A stretch of DNA of 64,000 nucleotides from Actinomycetospora soli (GCF_021026295.1 NZ_JAJNDA010000019.1:42348-106347); one strand, 5' to 3'; positions 1 through 9,579 are shown, counted from the stretch's first letter. Notes: generated from the letters alone by a model not told the origin. Numbers and translations: made by a program.

Positions 1-1
1 C

Positions 2-856
2 CCGGCCGCGTCCGTCGCCGGCGAGAACGCGGTGTCCGAGGAGTTCACGCTGCGCTCGCTGGAGGTGACCGCGCCCCGCGGCCTCGCGGTGTCCGGCGTC
101 GGCCGCGCATCGGGCACGACCGATGCCGGAGGGCGGACGACCCACCGCTTCGCCGCCGACACCGTCCGCGACGTCGCGGTGGCCGTCGGCCCGTACGAGG
201 TCGTCGAGCGGGACATCGCCGGCACCCGCCTGCACCTGTTCCTGCTCACGGGGACCCGCACCGACCCCGACCGCTGGGTGGCCGAGCTCGACACCGCGAT
301 CGGCCGCCTCGAGCCGCTCCTCGGGCCGTTCCCGTACCCCGACCTCTGGGTCGCGCTGGCGCCCGGGCAGTCGTCGGGCATCGAGTACCCCGGCGCGCTG
401 CAGTTCGGGGACACGCGCCCGGGCGACCTGGCGGGCCTGGCCACCCACGAGCTGGCCCACCAGTGGTTCTACGCCCTGGTCGGCAACGACCAGGGCCTGC
501 ACCCGTGGATGGACGAGGCGTTCGCGACGTGGGCCGAGGCGGTCGCGACCGGCCGGCCCGACGAGTACTCCCTCGCCGCGGTCCCCGACCGGCTCGACGG
601 CCGGCTCGGCGACCCCATGACCGCGTGGGGCGACCGCTTCGGCCGCTACGAGGACGGCGTCTACGTCCAGGGCGCCGCCACGCTGCTCGAGGCCCGACGG
701 CGGGTCGGCGCATCGGCCTTCGACGACGCGGTGCGCCGCTACCTCGCGGTGAACGCCCACCGCGTGGCCGGCCCGGCCGACGTCGCCGCCGCGTTCCGCG
801 ACCTCCCCGCCGTGACCGACCTGCTCACCTCCCGCGGCGCACTCCCGCCCGCCTGA
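2..856 (+). CDS. M1-family zinc metallopeptidase, C-terminal part (5' truncated by window edge)
   Basis: The frame is open to the left edge, so the N-terminus is missing; a GTG at 32 is internal. The zinc site HELAHQW lies at about nt 448 and the third ligand Glu, in WMDEAF, follows the second His by 19 residues, giving the gluzincin pattern HExxH-x18-E. The usual GxMEN substrate loop is replaced by GIEYPG about 25 residues upstream of the zinc site. Members of M1 are aminopeptidases that remove N-terminal residues. The C-terminal part resembles the short M1-like proteins that lack the large ERAP-type helical domain. An acyltransferase-like membrane gene follows 32 bp downstream on the same strand. 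The protease family is confident; substrate and localisation are unknown. Confidence 0.85.
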   Translation, partial: PAASVAGENAVSEEFTLRSLEVTAPRGLAVSGVGRASGTTDAGGRTTHRFAADTVRDVAVAVGPYEVVERDIAGTRLHLFLLTGTRTDPDRWVAELDTAIGRLEPLLGPFPYPDLWVALAPGQSSGIEYPGALQFGDTRPGDLAGLATHELAHQWFYALVGNDQGLHPWMDEAFATWAEAVATGRPDEYSLAAVPDRLDGRLGDPMTAWGDRFGRYEDGVYVQGAATLLEARRRVGASAFDDAVRRYLAVNAHRVAGPADVAAAFRDLPAVTDLLTSRGALPPA

Positions 857-888
857 GCCCTGCCGACCCCTCCCGAAGAGGACCCGCG

Positions 889-2133
889 ATGACGCATGCC
901 CTCACCCTGACGCCCCCGGAGCCCGCCCCTCCCGTCGCCGAGGAGCCCGCTCCCCCGCGGGCGCGCATCCTCGGGGTCGACACCGCCCGCGGCCTCGCCC
1001 TGATCGGGATGATGGCGGTCCACGCCCTCTACGAGTCCGACGCCGCCGGGAACGCGACCTGGACCTCGGTGCTCGCCGGCGGGAAGTCGGCCGCGCTGTT
1101 CGCACTCCTCGCCGGCGTCGGCATCGCCTTCACCACCGGGCGCAGCCGGGTCCCGGTGCGGAGCGACCGTGCGCTCCCGACGGCGGTGGGGCTCGTGGTG
1201 CGGGGCCTCGCGGTCGGGCTGGTCGGGCTCCTCCTGGGCGGCAACGACCCGGAGGTGGCGGCGGTGATCCTGGTCTACTACGCGCTGCTGTTCGTGGCCG
1301 CGGTGCCGCTGGTGTTCCTGGGGCGGCGCACCCTGCTCGCGCTCGGGGCGGTGCTGGTGGTGGCCGCCCCGGTCGCGAGCCACGCGCTGCGGGCGCACCT
1401 GCCCGTGGCGAGCGGGCTGAACCCGTCGTTCGCGTGGCTCGCGAGCGACCCCGGCGGGCTGCTCACCGAGCTCGCCGTCACGGGCTACTACCCCGTGCTG
1501 TCCTGGCTGCCCTACCTGTGTGTCGGGCTGGCCGTCGGCCGGATGCGCCTGTCCTCGGCTCGGACGGCGGGTCTGCTGGCGGGGGTCGGCGCGGCGCTCG
1601 CGGTCACGGCGGTCGTGGTCTCGGACCTGCTGATACGCGAGGGGCTGCCCCGGATCCTCGCGGCCTCGTCGGGCGCGGACCCGGCGACCGTCCACGAGGC
1701 CCTGACCGTCGGGCCGGACGGGGTGACCCCGACGACGACCTGGTGGTGGCTCGCCGTCGACACCCCGCACTCCTCCACACCGCCCGACCTGACCCTGACG
1801 ATCGGCATCTCGCTCGCGGTGCTCGGGGTCGCCCTGCTCGCCGACCACGTGACGCGCCCACGGCTGCGGGTCGCGCTCGACGTGGTCCGCGCCCCGCTCG
1901 CGGCCGCGGGCGGCATGACGCTGACCTTCTACGCGCTGCACGTCCTGTTCATCAACTCCGACCTGGACGTGTACGGCCCGACGGCGGGCTACGTCATCCA
2001 GGTCGTCGCCGTCCTCCTGCTCGGCTGGGGCTGGCGCGCGACCGCGGGCCGCGGTCCCCTCGAGGCCGTCGTGACCGCCCTGAGCCGGCGGGCGGTCCGG
2101 GCGGTGACCGCGGCGCGGGCCGCCCGGACCTGA
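889..2133 (+). CDS. Multipass membrane protein, HGSNAT/DUF1624-DUF418 acyltransferase-like
   Basis: The product has 414 residues and starts at an ATG preceded by GAAGAGGAC. After a proline-rich cytoplasmic head of about 28 residues comes RILGVDTARGLALIGMMAVH, the first-helix signature of the heparan-alpha-glucosaminide N-acetyltransferase-like and DUF418 membrane families. About ten hydrophobic helices follow, with FYALHVLF near the C-terminus. Relatives move acetyl or acyl groups across the membrane or have unknown function; which reaction applies here cannot be told from sequence. It lies 32 bp behind the M1 peptidase gene and ends at a strong bidirectional terminator. No catalytic assignment is claimed beyond the family. 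Confidence 0.75.
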   Translation: MTHALTLTPPEPAPPVAEEPAPPRARILGVDTARGLALIGMMAVHALYESDAAGNATWTSVLAGGKSAALFALLAGVGIAFTTGRSRVPVRSDRALPTAVGLVVRGLAVGLVGLLLGGNDPEVAAVILVYYALLFVAAVPLVFLGRRTLLALGAVLVVAAPVASHALRAHLPVASGLNPSFAWLASDPGGLLTELAVTGYYPVLSWLPYLCVGLAVGRMRLSSARTAGLLAGVGAALAVTAVVVSDLLIREGLPRILAASSGADPATVHEALTVGPDGVTPTTTWWWLAVDTPHSSTPPDLTLTIGISLAVLGVALLADHVTRPRLRVALDVVRAPLAAAGGMTLTFYALHVLFINSDLDVYGPTAGYVIQVVAVLLLGWGWRATAGRGPLEAVVTALSRRAVRAVTAARAART

Positions 2134-2180
2134 CGAACGGGTCGTCCGTGCGTTCTCACCGCACGATCGACCCGTTCGTC
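2132..2180. terminator. Bidirectional hairpin terminator between the acyltransferase-like gene and livF
   Basis: A perfect 13-bp inverted repeat (arms 2132-2144 and 2168-2180, GACGAACGGGTCG and its complement) encloses a second GTGCG/CGCAC stem at 2148-2152 and 2160-2164. It overlaps the stop of the forward gene and sits 20 bp past the livF stop, so it can serve both strands. There is no U-tract, as is common in high-GC actinobacteria. Confidence 0.7.
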
Positions 2181-2199
2181 GGGAACAGCGGGGCGACCC

Positions 2200-2919
2200 C
2201 TACGACACGCCCAGGTACGCGTCCTGGATCGTCGGGTCGGCGAGCAGCTCCGAGCCCGGCCCGGAGCGGGTCACCTCCCCGGTCTCCAGCACGTACGCCT
2301 GGTGGGCGAGCCCGAGGGCCTGGGTGGCGTTCTGCTCGACGAGCAGGATCGTCACCCCCTCCTTGTTGATGTCCTCGATCACCCGGAAGATCTGCTGGAT
2401 GAACTGCGGGGCGAGCCCCATCGAGGGCTCGTCGAGCAGCAGCAGCCGGGGCCGGGCCATGAGCGCCCGGCCGATGGCGAGCATCTGCTGCTCGCCGCCG
2501 GAGAGGGTGCCGCCGACCTGGTTGCGTCGCTCGGCCAGGCGCGGGAAGTAGGTGAACGCCCGCTCCTGGTCCTCGGCGAACTCCTTGGACCGGCGGTCGG
2601 ACCGGACGAACCCGCCCATGTCCAGGTTCTCCAGCACCGTCATGCCGGGGAAGATCCCCCGGCCCTCGGGCACCTGGCAGATGCCCTTGCGCACCCGCAG
2701 GTCGGCGCGGACCTTCGTCAGGTCCTCGCCGTCGAAGGTCATCGTCCCCGACTGCAGTCCGAGGAGACCGGAGACGGTCTTCATCGTCGTCGTCTTGCCG
2801 GCACCGTTCGCGCCGATCAGCGAGACGATCTGCCCCTCGGTCACCGAGAGCGTGATCCCCCGCAGCGCCTGGATGCGCCCGTAGGCGACGTTGACGTCCG
2901 CGAGCTCGAGCAGGCTCAC
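2200..2919 (-). CDS. livF: Branched-chain amino acid ABC transporter ATP-binding protein LivF
   Basis: This 239-residue ATPase has a Walker A (GANGAGKTT, about residue 36), the LivF-typical VPEGRGIF, the signature LSGGEQQ, Walker B LLLLDEP and an H-loop region in which VEQN replaces the usual His context, which is characteristic of LivF. It pairs with LivG to power the LivHM permease for branched-chain amino acids or related amides. The GTG start is fixed by a GTGA overlap with the livG stop (2916-2919), so it is translationally coupled as the last gene of the operon. The family is very clear; the exact substrate depends on the binding proteins. Confidence 0.95.
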   Translation of the reverse strand: MSLLELADVNVAYGRIQALRGITLSVTEGQIVSLIGANGAGKTTTMKTVSGLLGLQSGTMTFDGEDLTKVRADLRVRKGICQVPEGRGIFPGMTVLENLDMGGFVRSDRRSKEFAEDQERAFTYFPRLAERRNQVGGTLSGGEQQMLAIGRALMARPRLLLLDEPSMGLAPQFIQQIFRVIEDINKEGVTILLVEQNATQALGLAHQAYVLETGEVTRSGPGSELLADPTIQDAYLGVS

Positions 2920-3854
2920 TCGTCCACCGCCGTTCCGAGGTAGGCCGACACGACGGCGGGGTCGCGCCGCACGTCGTCGGGGACGCCGTCGGCGATCTTG
3001 CGGCCGAAGTCGAGGACGACGAGCCGGTCGGTCACGCCGAGCACCACCCGCATGTCGTGCTCGACGAGGACCACCGTGAACCCGTCGTCGCGAATCTTGA
3101 GGATGAGCTCGGAGAGCGCGTCCTTCTCGACCGCCGAGAACCCGGCCGCGGGCTCGTCGAGGCAGAGCAGCTTGGGCTCCGTCGCGAGCGCGCGGGCGAT
3201 CTCCAGCCGGCGCTGGTCGCCGTAGGGCAGCGACGTCGCCTTGTCCGCCGCCCGGTGGGCGATCCCGACGAACTCCAGCAGCGCCATCGCCTTGTCCACG
3301 GCCTCCCGCTCCTCGCGACGGTGCCGCGGGAGCCGGAGCAGGGCGCCGGGCACCGACGTGCGGTGCCGCGCGTCGGTGCCGACGACGACGTTCTCCAGCG
3401 CCGTCATCGCCCCGAAGAGCCGGATGTTCTGGAACGTCCGGGCCACGCCCGCCTGGATGATCTTGTACCGCTTCATCTTCGCGAGCGACCGGCCCTCGAG
3501 GCGGATGTCGCCCTCGGTGGGCCGGTAGACGCCGGTGACGATGTTGAAGCAGGTCGTCTTCCCGGCGCCGTTCGGTCCGATGAGGCCGAGGATCTCGCCC
3601 CGCTTCACGTCGAACGAGACGTCGTCGAGCGCGGTGAGCCCGCCGAACCGGACGGTCAGGCCGTCGACGGCGAGCAGGGTCTCCCCCGCCGACACCGCGA
3701 TCTCGCGGTCCGGGGCGACCTTCTCGGCGACCGCGGCCTCGTGCTCCGCCCGCTCGGCAGAGTCCATCTGCTCGACGGCCTCGAGCAGGCCCTCCTCGGG
3801 CTGCGTCGTCCGGGTCGAGCTCCGCTCCGCTCCGTCTCCCGCTGCGCTGCTCAC
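2916..3854 (-). CDS. livG: Branched-chain amino acid ABC transporter ATP-binding protein LivG, N-terminally extended
   Basis: This ABC ATPase of 312 residues contains Walker A (GPNGAGKTT), the LivG motif TFQNIRLF, signature [10 protein letters not shown], Walker [11 protein letters not shown] and VLVEHDMR. LivG proteins are usually about 250-260 residues. Here about 55 Glu/Ala/Arg-rich residues precede the conserved start ([13 protein letters not shown]), giving an acidic extension of unknown role. An ATGA overlap with the livM stop (3851-3854) supports the upstream ATG, so the extension is probably real. An internal start just before the conserved region cannot be excluded. It partners with LivF. 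Confidence 0.94.
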   Translation of the reverse strand: MSSAAGDGAERSSTRTTQPEEGLLEAVEQMDSAERAEHEAAVAEKVAPDREIAVSAGETLLAVDGLTVRFGGLTALDDVSFDVKRGEILGLIGPNGAGKTTCFNIVTGVYRPTEGDIRLEGRSLAKMKRYKIIQAGVARTFQNIRLFGAMTALENVVVGTDARHRTSVPGALLRLPRHRREEREAVDKAMALLEFVGIAHRAADKATSLPYGDQRRLEIARALATEPKLLCLDEPAAGFSAVEKDALSELILKIRDDGFTVVLVEHDMRVVLGVTDRLVVLDFGRKIADGVPDDVRRDPAVVSAYLGTAVDE

Positions 3855-5059
3855 TCGCCACCTCCCTCCGGACGCGACCCGGACCTGTCGTCGGGAACGG
3901 CCTCCGGCGGCTCACCCGCCGGTCTGGTCGCCGGGGTGAGCGACGTCGGCGCGACGCCGGTCCCCGCCCCGAACAGTTTCTGGTATGCCTGCCGCCCGAA
4001 GGTGAGCAGGTGCTGGCGCATCCCGAGCAGGCCCTGCGGCCGGAAGATCATCAGGACGATCAGCGCGAGACCGAAGACCAGGAAGCGGTACTCGGGCTCG
4101 AACTGGAACCGGTCGGGGATGTAGGAGACCAGGAAGGCCCCGACGACGACGCCGATCTTGTTGCCCTGCCCGCCGAGGACGACCGCGGCGAGGTAGAGGA
4201 TCGAGGTGGTGACGTCGAAGCGCTGGTTGTTGACGAAGCCGACCTGCGCGGCGAACAGCGTGCCGGACAGGCCGCCGACCGCGGCGCCGATCGCGAACGC
4301 CCAGATCTTGAACCGGTAGGTCGGCACCCCGGTGAGCTCGGCGGCGTCCTCGTCCTCGCGCACGGCGATCCAGGCGCGCCCGACCCGCGAGCGCTCCAGG
4401 TTCCCCATGAACAGCAGGATGATGATGACGATGGTGACCGCGAGCCAGTAGAAACCCTGGGCGTCGTTCTGGGTGAAGATCGGCGTGCCGTCGGAGTACG
4501 CGCCGCCGGGCCGCGCGATGTCCTGGAAGCCCCGGTTGCCGCGCAGCGGGTCGATGTTGTCGGCCAGCAGGCGGACGATCTCGCCGAAGCCCAGCGTGAC
4601 GATCGCGAGGTAGTCGCCGCGCAGCCGCAGCGTCGGCGTCCCGAGGATGACCCCGGAGATCATCGTGACGACCATGGCGATCGGCACGATCACCAGCCAC
4701 GGGAAGCGCACGCCGAGCTCGGAGTCGGGCGAGGAGAGCAGCGCCGCGGTGTAGGCGCCGATCGCGAAGAAGCCGACGTAGCCGAGGTCGAGCAGGCCCG
4801 CCTGCCCGATGACGACGTTGAGGCCGATCGCGATCAGCGCGAAGACCGCTGCGTTGAACAGCGCGATCGGGAACGACGTCGCCGGCTCGGTGGTGATGAT
4901 CGGCGGGTTGAGCACCGGCAGCAGGTAGATGAGCGCGGCCACCGGGACGAGCAGGCCCCACTGCTGGGGACGGCTGCGGGCGTTCCACCAGCGCGAGAGC
5001 TCGGCGCGGCGGCTCTGCTTCGGGCCCGACGACGACAGACGTGCCTCGGTGGTCGTCAT
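3851..5059 (-). CDS. livM: Branched-chain amino acid ABC transporter permease LivM
   Basis: This is an integral membrane permease of 402 residues. A basic N-terminal tail of about 35 residues precedes hydrophobic helices and the LivM-type segments GLNVVIGQAGLLDLGYVGFF and LRLRGDYLAIVTLGFGEIVR. The EAA-like cytoplasmic coupling loop SRVGRAWIAVREDEDAAE, which contacts the ATPases, is evident. The C-terminal tail after the last helix carries about 35 Pro/Gly/Glu-rich residues. The ATG overlaps the livH stop by ATGA (5056-5059). It forms the transmembrane pore with LivH. Confidence 0.94.
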   Translation of the reverse strand: MTTTEARLSSSGPKQSRRAELSRWWNARSRPQQWGLLVPVAALIYLLPVLNPPIITTEPATSFPIALFNAAVFALIAIGLNVVIGQAGLLDLGYVGFFAIGAYTAALLSSPDSELGVRFPWLVIVPIAMVVTMISGVILGTPTLRLRGDYLAIVTLGFGEIVRLLADNIDPLRGNRGFQDIARPGGAYSDGTPIFTQNDAQGFYWLAVTIVIIILLFMGNLERSRVGRAWIAVREDEDAAELTGVPTYRFKIWAFAIGAAVGGLSGTLFAAQVGFVNNQRFDVTTSILYLAAVVLGGQGNKIGVVVGAFLVSYIPDRFQFEPEYRFLVFGLALIVLMIFRPQGLLGMRQHLLTFGRQAYQKLFGAGTGVAPTSLTPATRPAGEPPEAVPDDRSGSRPEGGGE

Positions 5060-6000
5060 ACCCTCGCCTTCCCCAGCGACTCGCCGAGGATCCCGGTCGG
5101 CCGGAACATCAGGACGCCCACGAGCAGCACGAACGCGACCACGTCGCGCCAGTCGCCGCCGAACAGGGACTGCCCGTAGTTCTCCGCGATCCCGAGGATC
5201 AGCCCGCCGAGCAGGGCGCCGCGCAGGTTGCCGATCCCGCCGAGGACGGCCGCCGCGAACGCCTTGATGCCGAGCAGGAAGCCGCCGTTGAACACGGCGC
5301 CCTGCGGGATCGTCATCAGGTAGAACAGCGCCGCCGCGCCGGCGAGCAGGCCGCCGAGCAGGAACGTGATCATGATGACGCGCTCGCGGTTGACGCCCAT
5401 GAGGGTCGCGGTGGCCGGGTCCTGGGCGACGGCGCGCACGCCGCGGCCGAGGCGGGTCCGGTTGACGAACGAGTCCGCGATGACGAACAACGCCAGCGCC
5501 GCCAGGATGATGATCACCTGGAGGTTGGTGACGGGCGCGCCGAAGATGCGGAACAGCGGCTCGGGCGGCAGCAGCCGGATGGTGCCCTCGGGGTTGGAGC
5601 CGCGGGTGATCCGGAAGATCTGCTGGATGACGAACGAGGCGCCGATCGCGGTGATGAGGAACGCGAGGCGCGGGGCGTTGCGCTTGCGCAGCGGCCGGTA
5701 GGCGACGCGTTCGAGGATCACCGCCGCGACCCCGGCGAGGATCATGCCGACCGCGCCCGCGAGGACCAGGTTCGCGATGATCCCGGCGAGCGGGACGTTC
5801 GGGGTCTGACCCGGCTGGAAGCCCAGCGCGAGGAAGGTGAAGTACACGCCGAACACCCCGATCACGAAGATCTCGGAGTGGGCGAAGTTGATGAGCTGGA
5901 GCACCCCGTAGACCAGGGTGTAACCGAGGGCGACCAGGGCGTAGATGCTCCCGTAGGAGAGCCCGTTGATGGTGTTGGCCCAGAAGCGGTCGAGGAACAA
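5056..6000 (-). CDS. livH: Branched-chain amino acid ABC transporter permease LivH (start uncertain)
   Basis: The permease has LivH signatures: NGLSYGSIYALVALGYTLVY near the N-terminus, GINFAHSEIF-type loop (LINFAHSEIFVIG) and the coupling loop TRLGRGVRAVAQDPATATLMG. The only in-frame start codon after the upstream stop is the TTG at 5998-6000. No clear Shine-Dalgarno sequence precedes it. The reading frame stays open upstream through a plausible Trp-Ile-Asn-Phe leader, so the true N-terminus may be a rarer start or TTG used through coupling. About 220 bp separate it from the binding-protein gene. The family is certain; the start is not. Confidence 0.92.
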   Translation of the reverse strand: MFLDRFWANTINGLSYGSIYALVALGYTLVYGVLQLINFAHSEIFVIGVFGVYFTFLALGFQPGQTPNVPLAGIIANLVLAGAVGMILAGVAAVILERVAYRPLRKRNAPRLAFLITAIGASFVIQQIFRITRGSNPEGTIRLLPPEPLFRIFGAPVTNLQVIIILAALALFVIADSFVNRTRLGRGVRAVAQDPATATLMGVNRERVIMITFLLGGLLAGAAALFYLMTIPQGAVFNGGFLLGIKAFAAAVLGGIGNLRGALLGGLILGIAENYGQSLFGGDWRDVVAFVLLVGVLMFRPTGILGESLGKARV

Positions 6001-6219
6001 CCCGACGTCGAAGTTGATCCACGGCCCGGAACCCTGGGCGACCAGGTCCGTGACAGCGGTGAGGGTGTGGATGACGCTCTCCCTGGGGGCGCCGGCGGCC
6101 GAGGCTGGTGGCCCGGCCGGGGGAACGCGGCGGTGGTGACCGTAGTGGTGCCGCGGGGGCGGACGAACGACGGCCGCGCCCGGGCTCCTGGCCCGGACGC
6201 GGCCGTCATCTGGCGGTGA

Positions 6220-7425
6220 TCAGCCGGTGATCGGCGAATCCGTGACGATCTTGTCGCCGTCGACCCGGTAGACGTACACCGGGGTGTCGGTGAGCTCGCC
6301 GTTGGGCTGCCACTGGAACTTCTTCGTCAGGCCCTGACCGTTGTAGGACTTGACGAAGTTGAGCAGCGCCGGACGCGAGTTCGCGCCCTTGTCGATGCCC
6401 TGCAGCAGGATGGTCGCGGCGTCGTACGCCTCGGCCGAGTAGGTCTGCGGCGGGGTGTTGTAGGCCTGCTGGTAGGCCTGCGTGAAGGCGGTGAAGCCCT
6501 CCTGCGGGACGCACGGGCAGGTGAGGAACGAGCCGTTGGCGGAGCCGGCGGCGTTGACCACGAACTGCTCGTCCTTGACGCCGTCCGGCGCGACGAACGG
6601 CGTCTGGACGCCCGCGTCACGCAGCTGCTGGATCAGCGGCGAGGCCTCGGTGTAGTACCCGGCGTAGAAGATCGCCTGCGGGTTGGCCTGCTGGACCTGG
6701 CCGACCGTCGCGGAGAACTCCTTCTGGTTGGTCTTGACGTCGCCCTGGCACGCGGCGACCTGCGGGCCGAGCGCCTGGGTGACGGCCTGCGCGAGGCCGA
6801 TGCCGTAGTCCGAGTCGTCCTTGATGACGCAGATCGACTGCGGGGTGAACTTCTGCTGCATCCACTTCGCGGCGGCCGGCCCCTGGACGGCGTCGTTGCC
6901 GAGGCCGCGGAAGAAGGTCGTCCAGCCGTTCTGCGTCAGGCCCGGGTTGGTGGCCGACGGGGTGATGTTGACCAGACCCGCGGCGTTGAGCGCCGGGCCG
7001 ACGGCCTTCGACTCGCCGGAGAACGGCAGGCCGACGATGCCGAGGACGGCCTGGTTGTTGATGACGGCCTGCGTCGGGCCCACCGCGGTGTCGGGCGTGC
7101 CGCCGGAGTCGGCCTTGACGAGGGTGACCTGGCACCCGGGGTTCGCCTGGTTGTGCTGGTTGACCGCCAGCTCGGTGGCGTTGGCGATCGCCTGGCCGAG
7201 CGCGGCGTTCTGGCCGGCGAGGGTGCCGACGTACGCGATCGAGGTGCCGGGCGCGCACCGGCCCTGGCCGTCACCGGCGGGCAGGACGGCGTTGTTGGGC
7301 TGGGCGGGCGCGGGGGCGGCGCTGGTCTGCGCCGGACCGCTCCCACTCTGGTTGGCGCAGCCGGAGAGCACCAGGGCCGCTGCCGCGACCAGGGCGCCCG
7401 CGGCGGCGAACCGACGTCGGACCAC
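6220..7425 (-). CDS. LivK-type substrate-binding lipoprotein
   Basis: This is the extracytoplasmic binding protein of the ABC transporter. I place the start at the GTG at 7423-7425 because GGAGG lies 8 nt before it, whereas the ATG five codons upstream contains that Shine-Dalgarno sequence within its own codons. The 401-residue product opens with VVRRR, a hydrophobic signal and the lipobox LSGC, followed by a Ser/Ala/Pro-rich linker. The body has the type I periplasmic-binding fold (AYVGTLAGQNAALG, VQGPAAAKWM, VIKDDSDYG, FYAGYYTEASPLIQQ). It lies directly upstream of livHMGF and is probably co-transcribed. The likely ligand is a branched-chain amino acid or amide, inferred from family only. 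Confidence 0.9.
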   Translation of the reverse strand: MVRRRFAAAGALVAAAALVLSGCANQSGSGPAQTSAAPAPAQPNNAVLPAGDGQGRCAPGTSIAYVGTLAGQNAALGQAIANATELAVNQHNQANPGCQVTLVKADSGGTPDTAVGPTQAVINNQAVLGIVGLPFSGESKAVGPALNAAGLVNITPSATNPGLTQNGWTTFFRGLGNDAVQGPAAAKWMQQKFTPQSICVIKDDSDYGIGLAQAVTQALGPQVAACQGDVKTNQKEFSATVGQVQQANPQAIFYAGYYTEASPLIQQLRDAGVQTPFVAPDGVKDEQFVVNAAGSANGSFLTCPCVPQEGFTAFTQAYQQAYNTPPQTYSAEAYDAATILLQGIDKGANSRPALLNFVKSYNGQGLTKKFQWQPNGELTDTPVYVYRVDGDKIVTDSPITG

Positions 7426-7597
7426 TGAAACAACCTCCATGCTGGTGTGCTCGCAGAGCGACCGTTGAAGTTCCAAACTCCGCCGGTCGGGTGGGAAACA
7501 TAGACCCAAATCACCGCGAGGAACAGCGGGCGTCCAGCTGGTATCGAAGCCGTAACGCAAGCTCTGCCGGAACGGACGTGCCGCTCGGCGCAACCGC

Positions 7598-8803
7598 TTA
7601 AGGTTGGGTACGCTCCGGGATCCATCGGCCGCCGACCAGCCGATACACGGCCACCGCGTCGGAGCTGACGTCCCCGAAGCGGTCGAAGGAGATCGGCCCG
7701 GTGACGCCGTCCGCGTCAGTCGACTGCACCGCCTGGTCCACCGCGGGGCGTTGATCGGTCGACCACTCTCCGCCACCACGACCGTTCACCACGCTCGCCA
7801 CGGCATCGAGCACCACGTTGGTCGCGTCGAAGCTGAAGGCGCCGTACTCGCCGTAGCCCTCGGGGTAGCCCGCCGCGCGGTAGGCGTCGACGAAGCCCCG
7901 GGCGCCGGGCACCGACTCGGGCGGCGCGCCCACGGTGGTACCCAGGTCGCCGTCCTGTCCCCCGGCCGCGGCGTAGGCGGGGTTCACCATGCCGTCGCCG
8001 CCCATCACAGGGCCGCCCGCGCCCGCGAGCGCCTCGGAGAGCGGCCCGCCGGCCGGGTACTCGCCGCCGTAGAAGACGGCCTGCGGCCGGGCCGCGCGGA
8101 CGGCGGCGACCGTGGCGTCCCGGGCCGTCGCGGATGCGGTCGCCGGGAGGGTCTGACGCAGGACCACCTGGCCGCCGCGGGTCTGGAACTGCTTGACGAA
8201 CTCGCCCGCGAGACCCTCGCCGTAGGTGTTGCCGTCGCTGATCACCGCGACCCGGGTCCGTCCGGTCCCGGCGAGGTAGTTCGCCGCGAGGGGGCCCTGC
8301 ACGGCGTCGGTCGCGACGACGCGGAAGTAGGTCTGGTACTGCCGCAGCGGGGCGGTGACGGGGTTCGCCCCCCGGGTCAGGGACACGTTGGTGTTGCCCG
8401 GGGACACCTGCACGACCCCGGCGTCGCTGAGCACCGGCTGCACGGCCTGCGCGGTGGAGGAGTTGTACGTCCCGACCACGCCGACGAGGTCGGGGTCGGC
8501 GGCGAGCTGCCGGGCCGCCTCGGCGCCGGTCGCCGGGTCGGCGCGGTCGTCCCGCGCGTCCAGCGCGAGGCGGTACCCCGGGATCGCGCACCGGTCGTTG
8601 GCCTGGCGGACGGCGAGGTCGGCGGCGTTGCGCATGCCGGCGCCGATGTTCGCGAGCTCGCCGGACAGCGGCGCCACCAGGCCGACGGTCAGCGTGCCCC
8701 GGTCGGTGTCGCAGTCCCCCGGCGAGGAGCCCGAGGCGCCGCAGGCCGTCAGGGCCAGGGCAGCCGTCACCACGACGGTCGCGAGCGCTGCGGTTCGCCT
8801 CAT
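7598..8803 (-). CDS. Second LivK-type substrate-binding lipoprotein (paralogue)
   Basis: This 401-residue binding protein is preceded by a signal peptide (MRRTAALATVVV) and lipobox LTAC. It has the same fold and several shared blocks with the downstream paralogue, for example TVGLVAPLSGELANIGAG, TDAVQGPLAANYLAG, FYGGEYPAGGPLSEAL and a Cys near residue 65 matching a Cys in the neighbour. It sits first in the six-gene run, 172 bp before the second binding protein. Two binding proteins feeding one permease suggests broadened substrate range. No strong Shine-Dalgarno sequence is visible at the ATG. Confidence 0.88.
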   Translation of the reverse strand: MRRTAALATVVVTAALALTACGASGSSPGDCDTDRGTLTVGLVAPLSGELANIGAGMRNAADLAVRQANDRCAIPGYRLALDARDDRADPATGAEAARQLAADPDLVGVVGTYNSSTAQAVQPVLSDAGVVQVSPGNTNVSLTRGANPVTAPLRQYQTYFRVVATDAVQGPLAANYLAGTGRTRVAVISDGNTYGEGLAGEFVKQFQTRGGQVVLRQTLPATASATARDATVAAVRAARPQAVFYGGEYPAGGPLSEALAGAGGPVMGGDGMVNPAYAAAGGQDGDLGTTVGAPPESVPGARGFVDAYRAAGYPEGYGEYGAFSFDATNVVLDAVASVVNGRGGGEWSTDQRPAVDQAVQSTDADGVTGPISFDRFGDVSSDAVAVYRLVGGRWIPERTQP

Positions 8804-8940
8804 GGCCGGACACCGTAGGTCACGATCAGGTGAAGCCCGGTGACGGGTGGGCCCGTTACTGCAGGTCAGCGTCACCGGTCACTCACGCGGACCATCGACG
8901 CACCGTCACCGTGATCGTCTCGGTACGGCGCGCGCCCCGG

Positions 8941-9579
8941 TCAGCCGAACGTCTCGATGACGGCGTCGGCCACGACCTTCATCGAGGTGCGCCGGTCCAT
9001 CGCGGTCCGCTGGATCCAGCGGAAGGCGTCCGGCTCGGTCATCTTCTTCTTCGCCATGAGCAGGCCCTTGGCGCGCTCGACGGCCTTGCGGGTCTCGAGG
9101 CGCTCGGTGAGCCCGGCGACCTCGTCCTCGAGCGCCCGGACCTCGGCGAACCGGCTCGCGGCGACCTCGATGGCCGGCACCACGTCGGTGCGCGTGAACG
9201 GCTTGACCAGGTAGGCCATCGCCCCGGCGTCGCGCGCCGAGTCGACCAGCTCGCGCTGGGAGAAGGCGGTCAGCATGACGACGGGAGCGATGCGCTCCTG
9301 CGCGATCGTCGTGGCCGCCTCGAGCCCGTCGGTGCCGGGCATCTTGATGTCCATCATGACGAGGCCCGGCTTCAGGCTGCGGGCCATCTCCACGGCCTGC
9401 GCGCCGTCGGCGGCCTCGCCCACGACGTCGTAGCCCTCCTCGCGCAGCATCTCCACGAGGTCCATGCGGATGAGCGCCTCGTCCTCGGCGACCAGGACAC
9501 GCAGCGACTCGCGCGGCGTCTCCTCGGGCTCGGGGACGGTGTCCGCCTCGGCGACGATGTCCGCGGCCTGCTGGCTCAT
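8941..9579 (-). CDS. pdtaR: ANTAR-domain response regulator, PdtaR family
   Basis: The 212-residue protein has an N-terminal receiver domain (about residues 25-145): acidic pocket AEDEALIR, phospho-acceptor Asp in VMMDIKMPG, Thr in MLTAF and Lys in LVKPF. After a coiled-coil linker (RALEDEVAGLTERLETRKA) comes a C-terminal ANTAR RNA-binding domain with AKGLLMAKKKMTEPDAFRWI. Homologues such as Rv1626 act after phosphorylation by PdtaS, binding paired hairpins in nascent mRNA to prevent termination. A clean AGGAGG precedes the ATG. No histidine kinase is adjacent, as in mycobacteria. It lies next to the tRNA-Leu gene. Confidence 0.93.
   Translation of the reverse strand: MSQQAADIVAEADTVPEPEETPRESLRVLVAEDEALIRMDLVEMLREEGYDVVGEAADGAQAVEMARSLKPGLVMMDIKMPGTDGLEAATTIAQERIAPVVMLTAFSQRELVDSARDAGAMAYLVKPFTRTDVVPAIEVAASRFAEVRALEDEVAGLTERLETRKAVERAKGLLMAKKKMTEPDAFRWIQRTAMDRRTSMKVVADAVIETFG

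Noticed and set aside
6001..6209. An ATG-started frame at 6209 as the true livH start
   Set aside because: It is in a different frame from LivH and encodes no LivH sequence, so it cannot supply the missing N-terminus without a frameshift.
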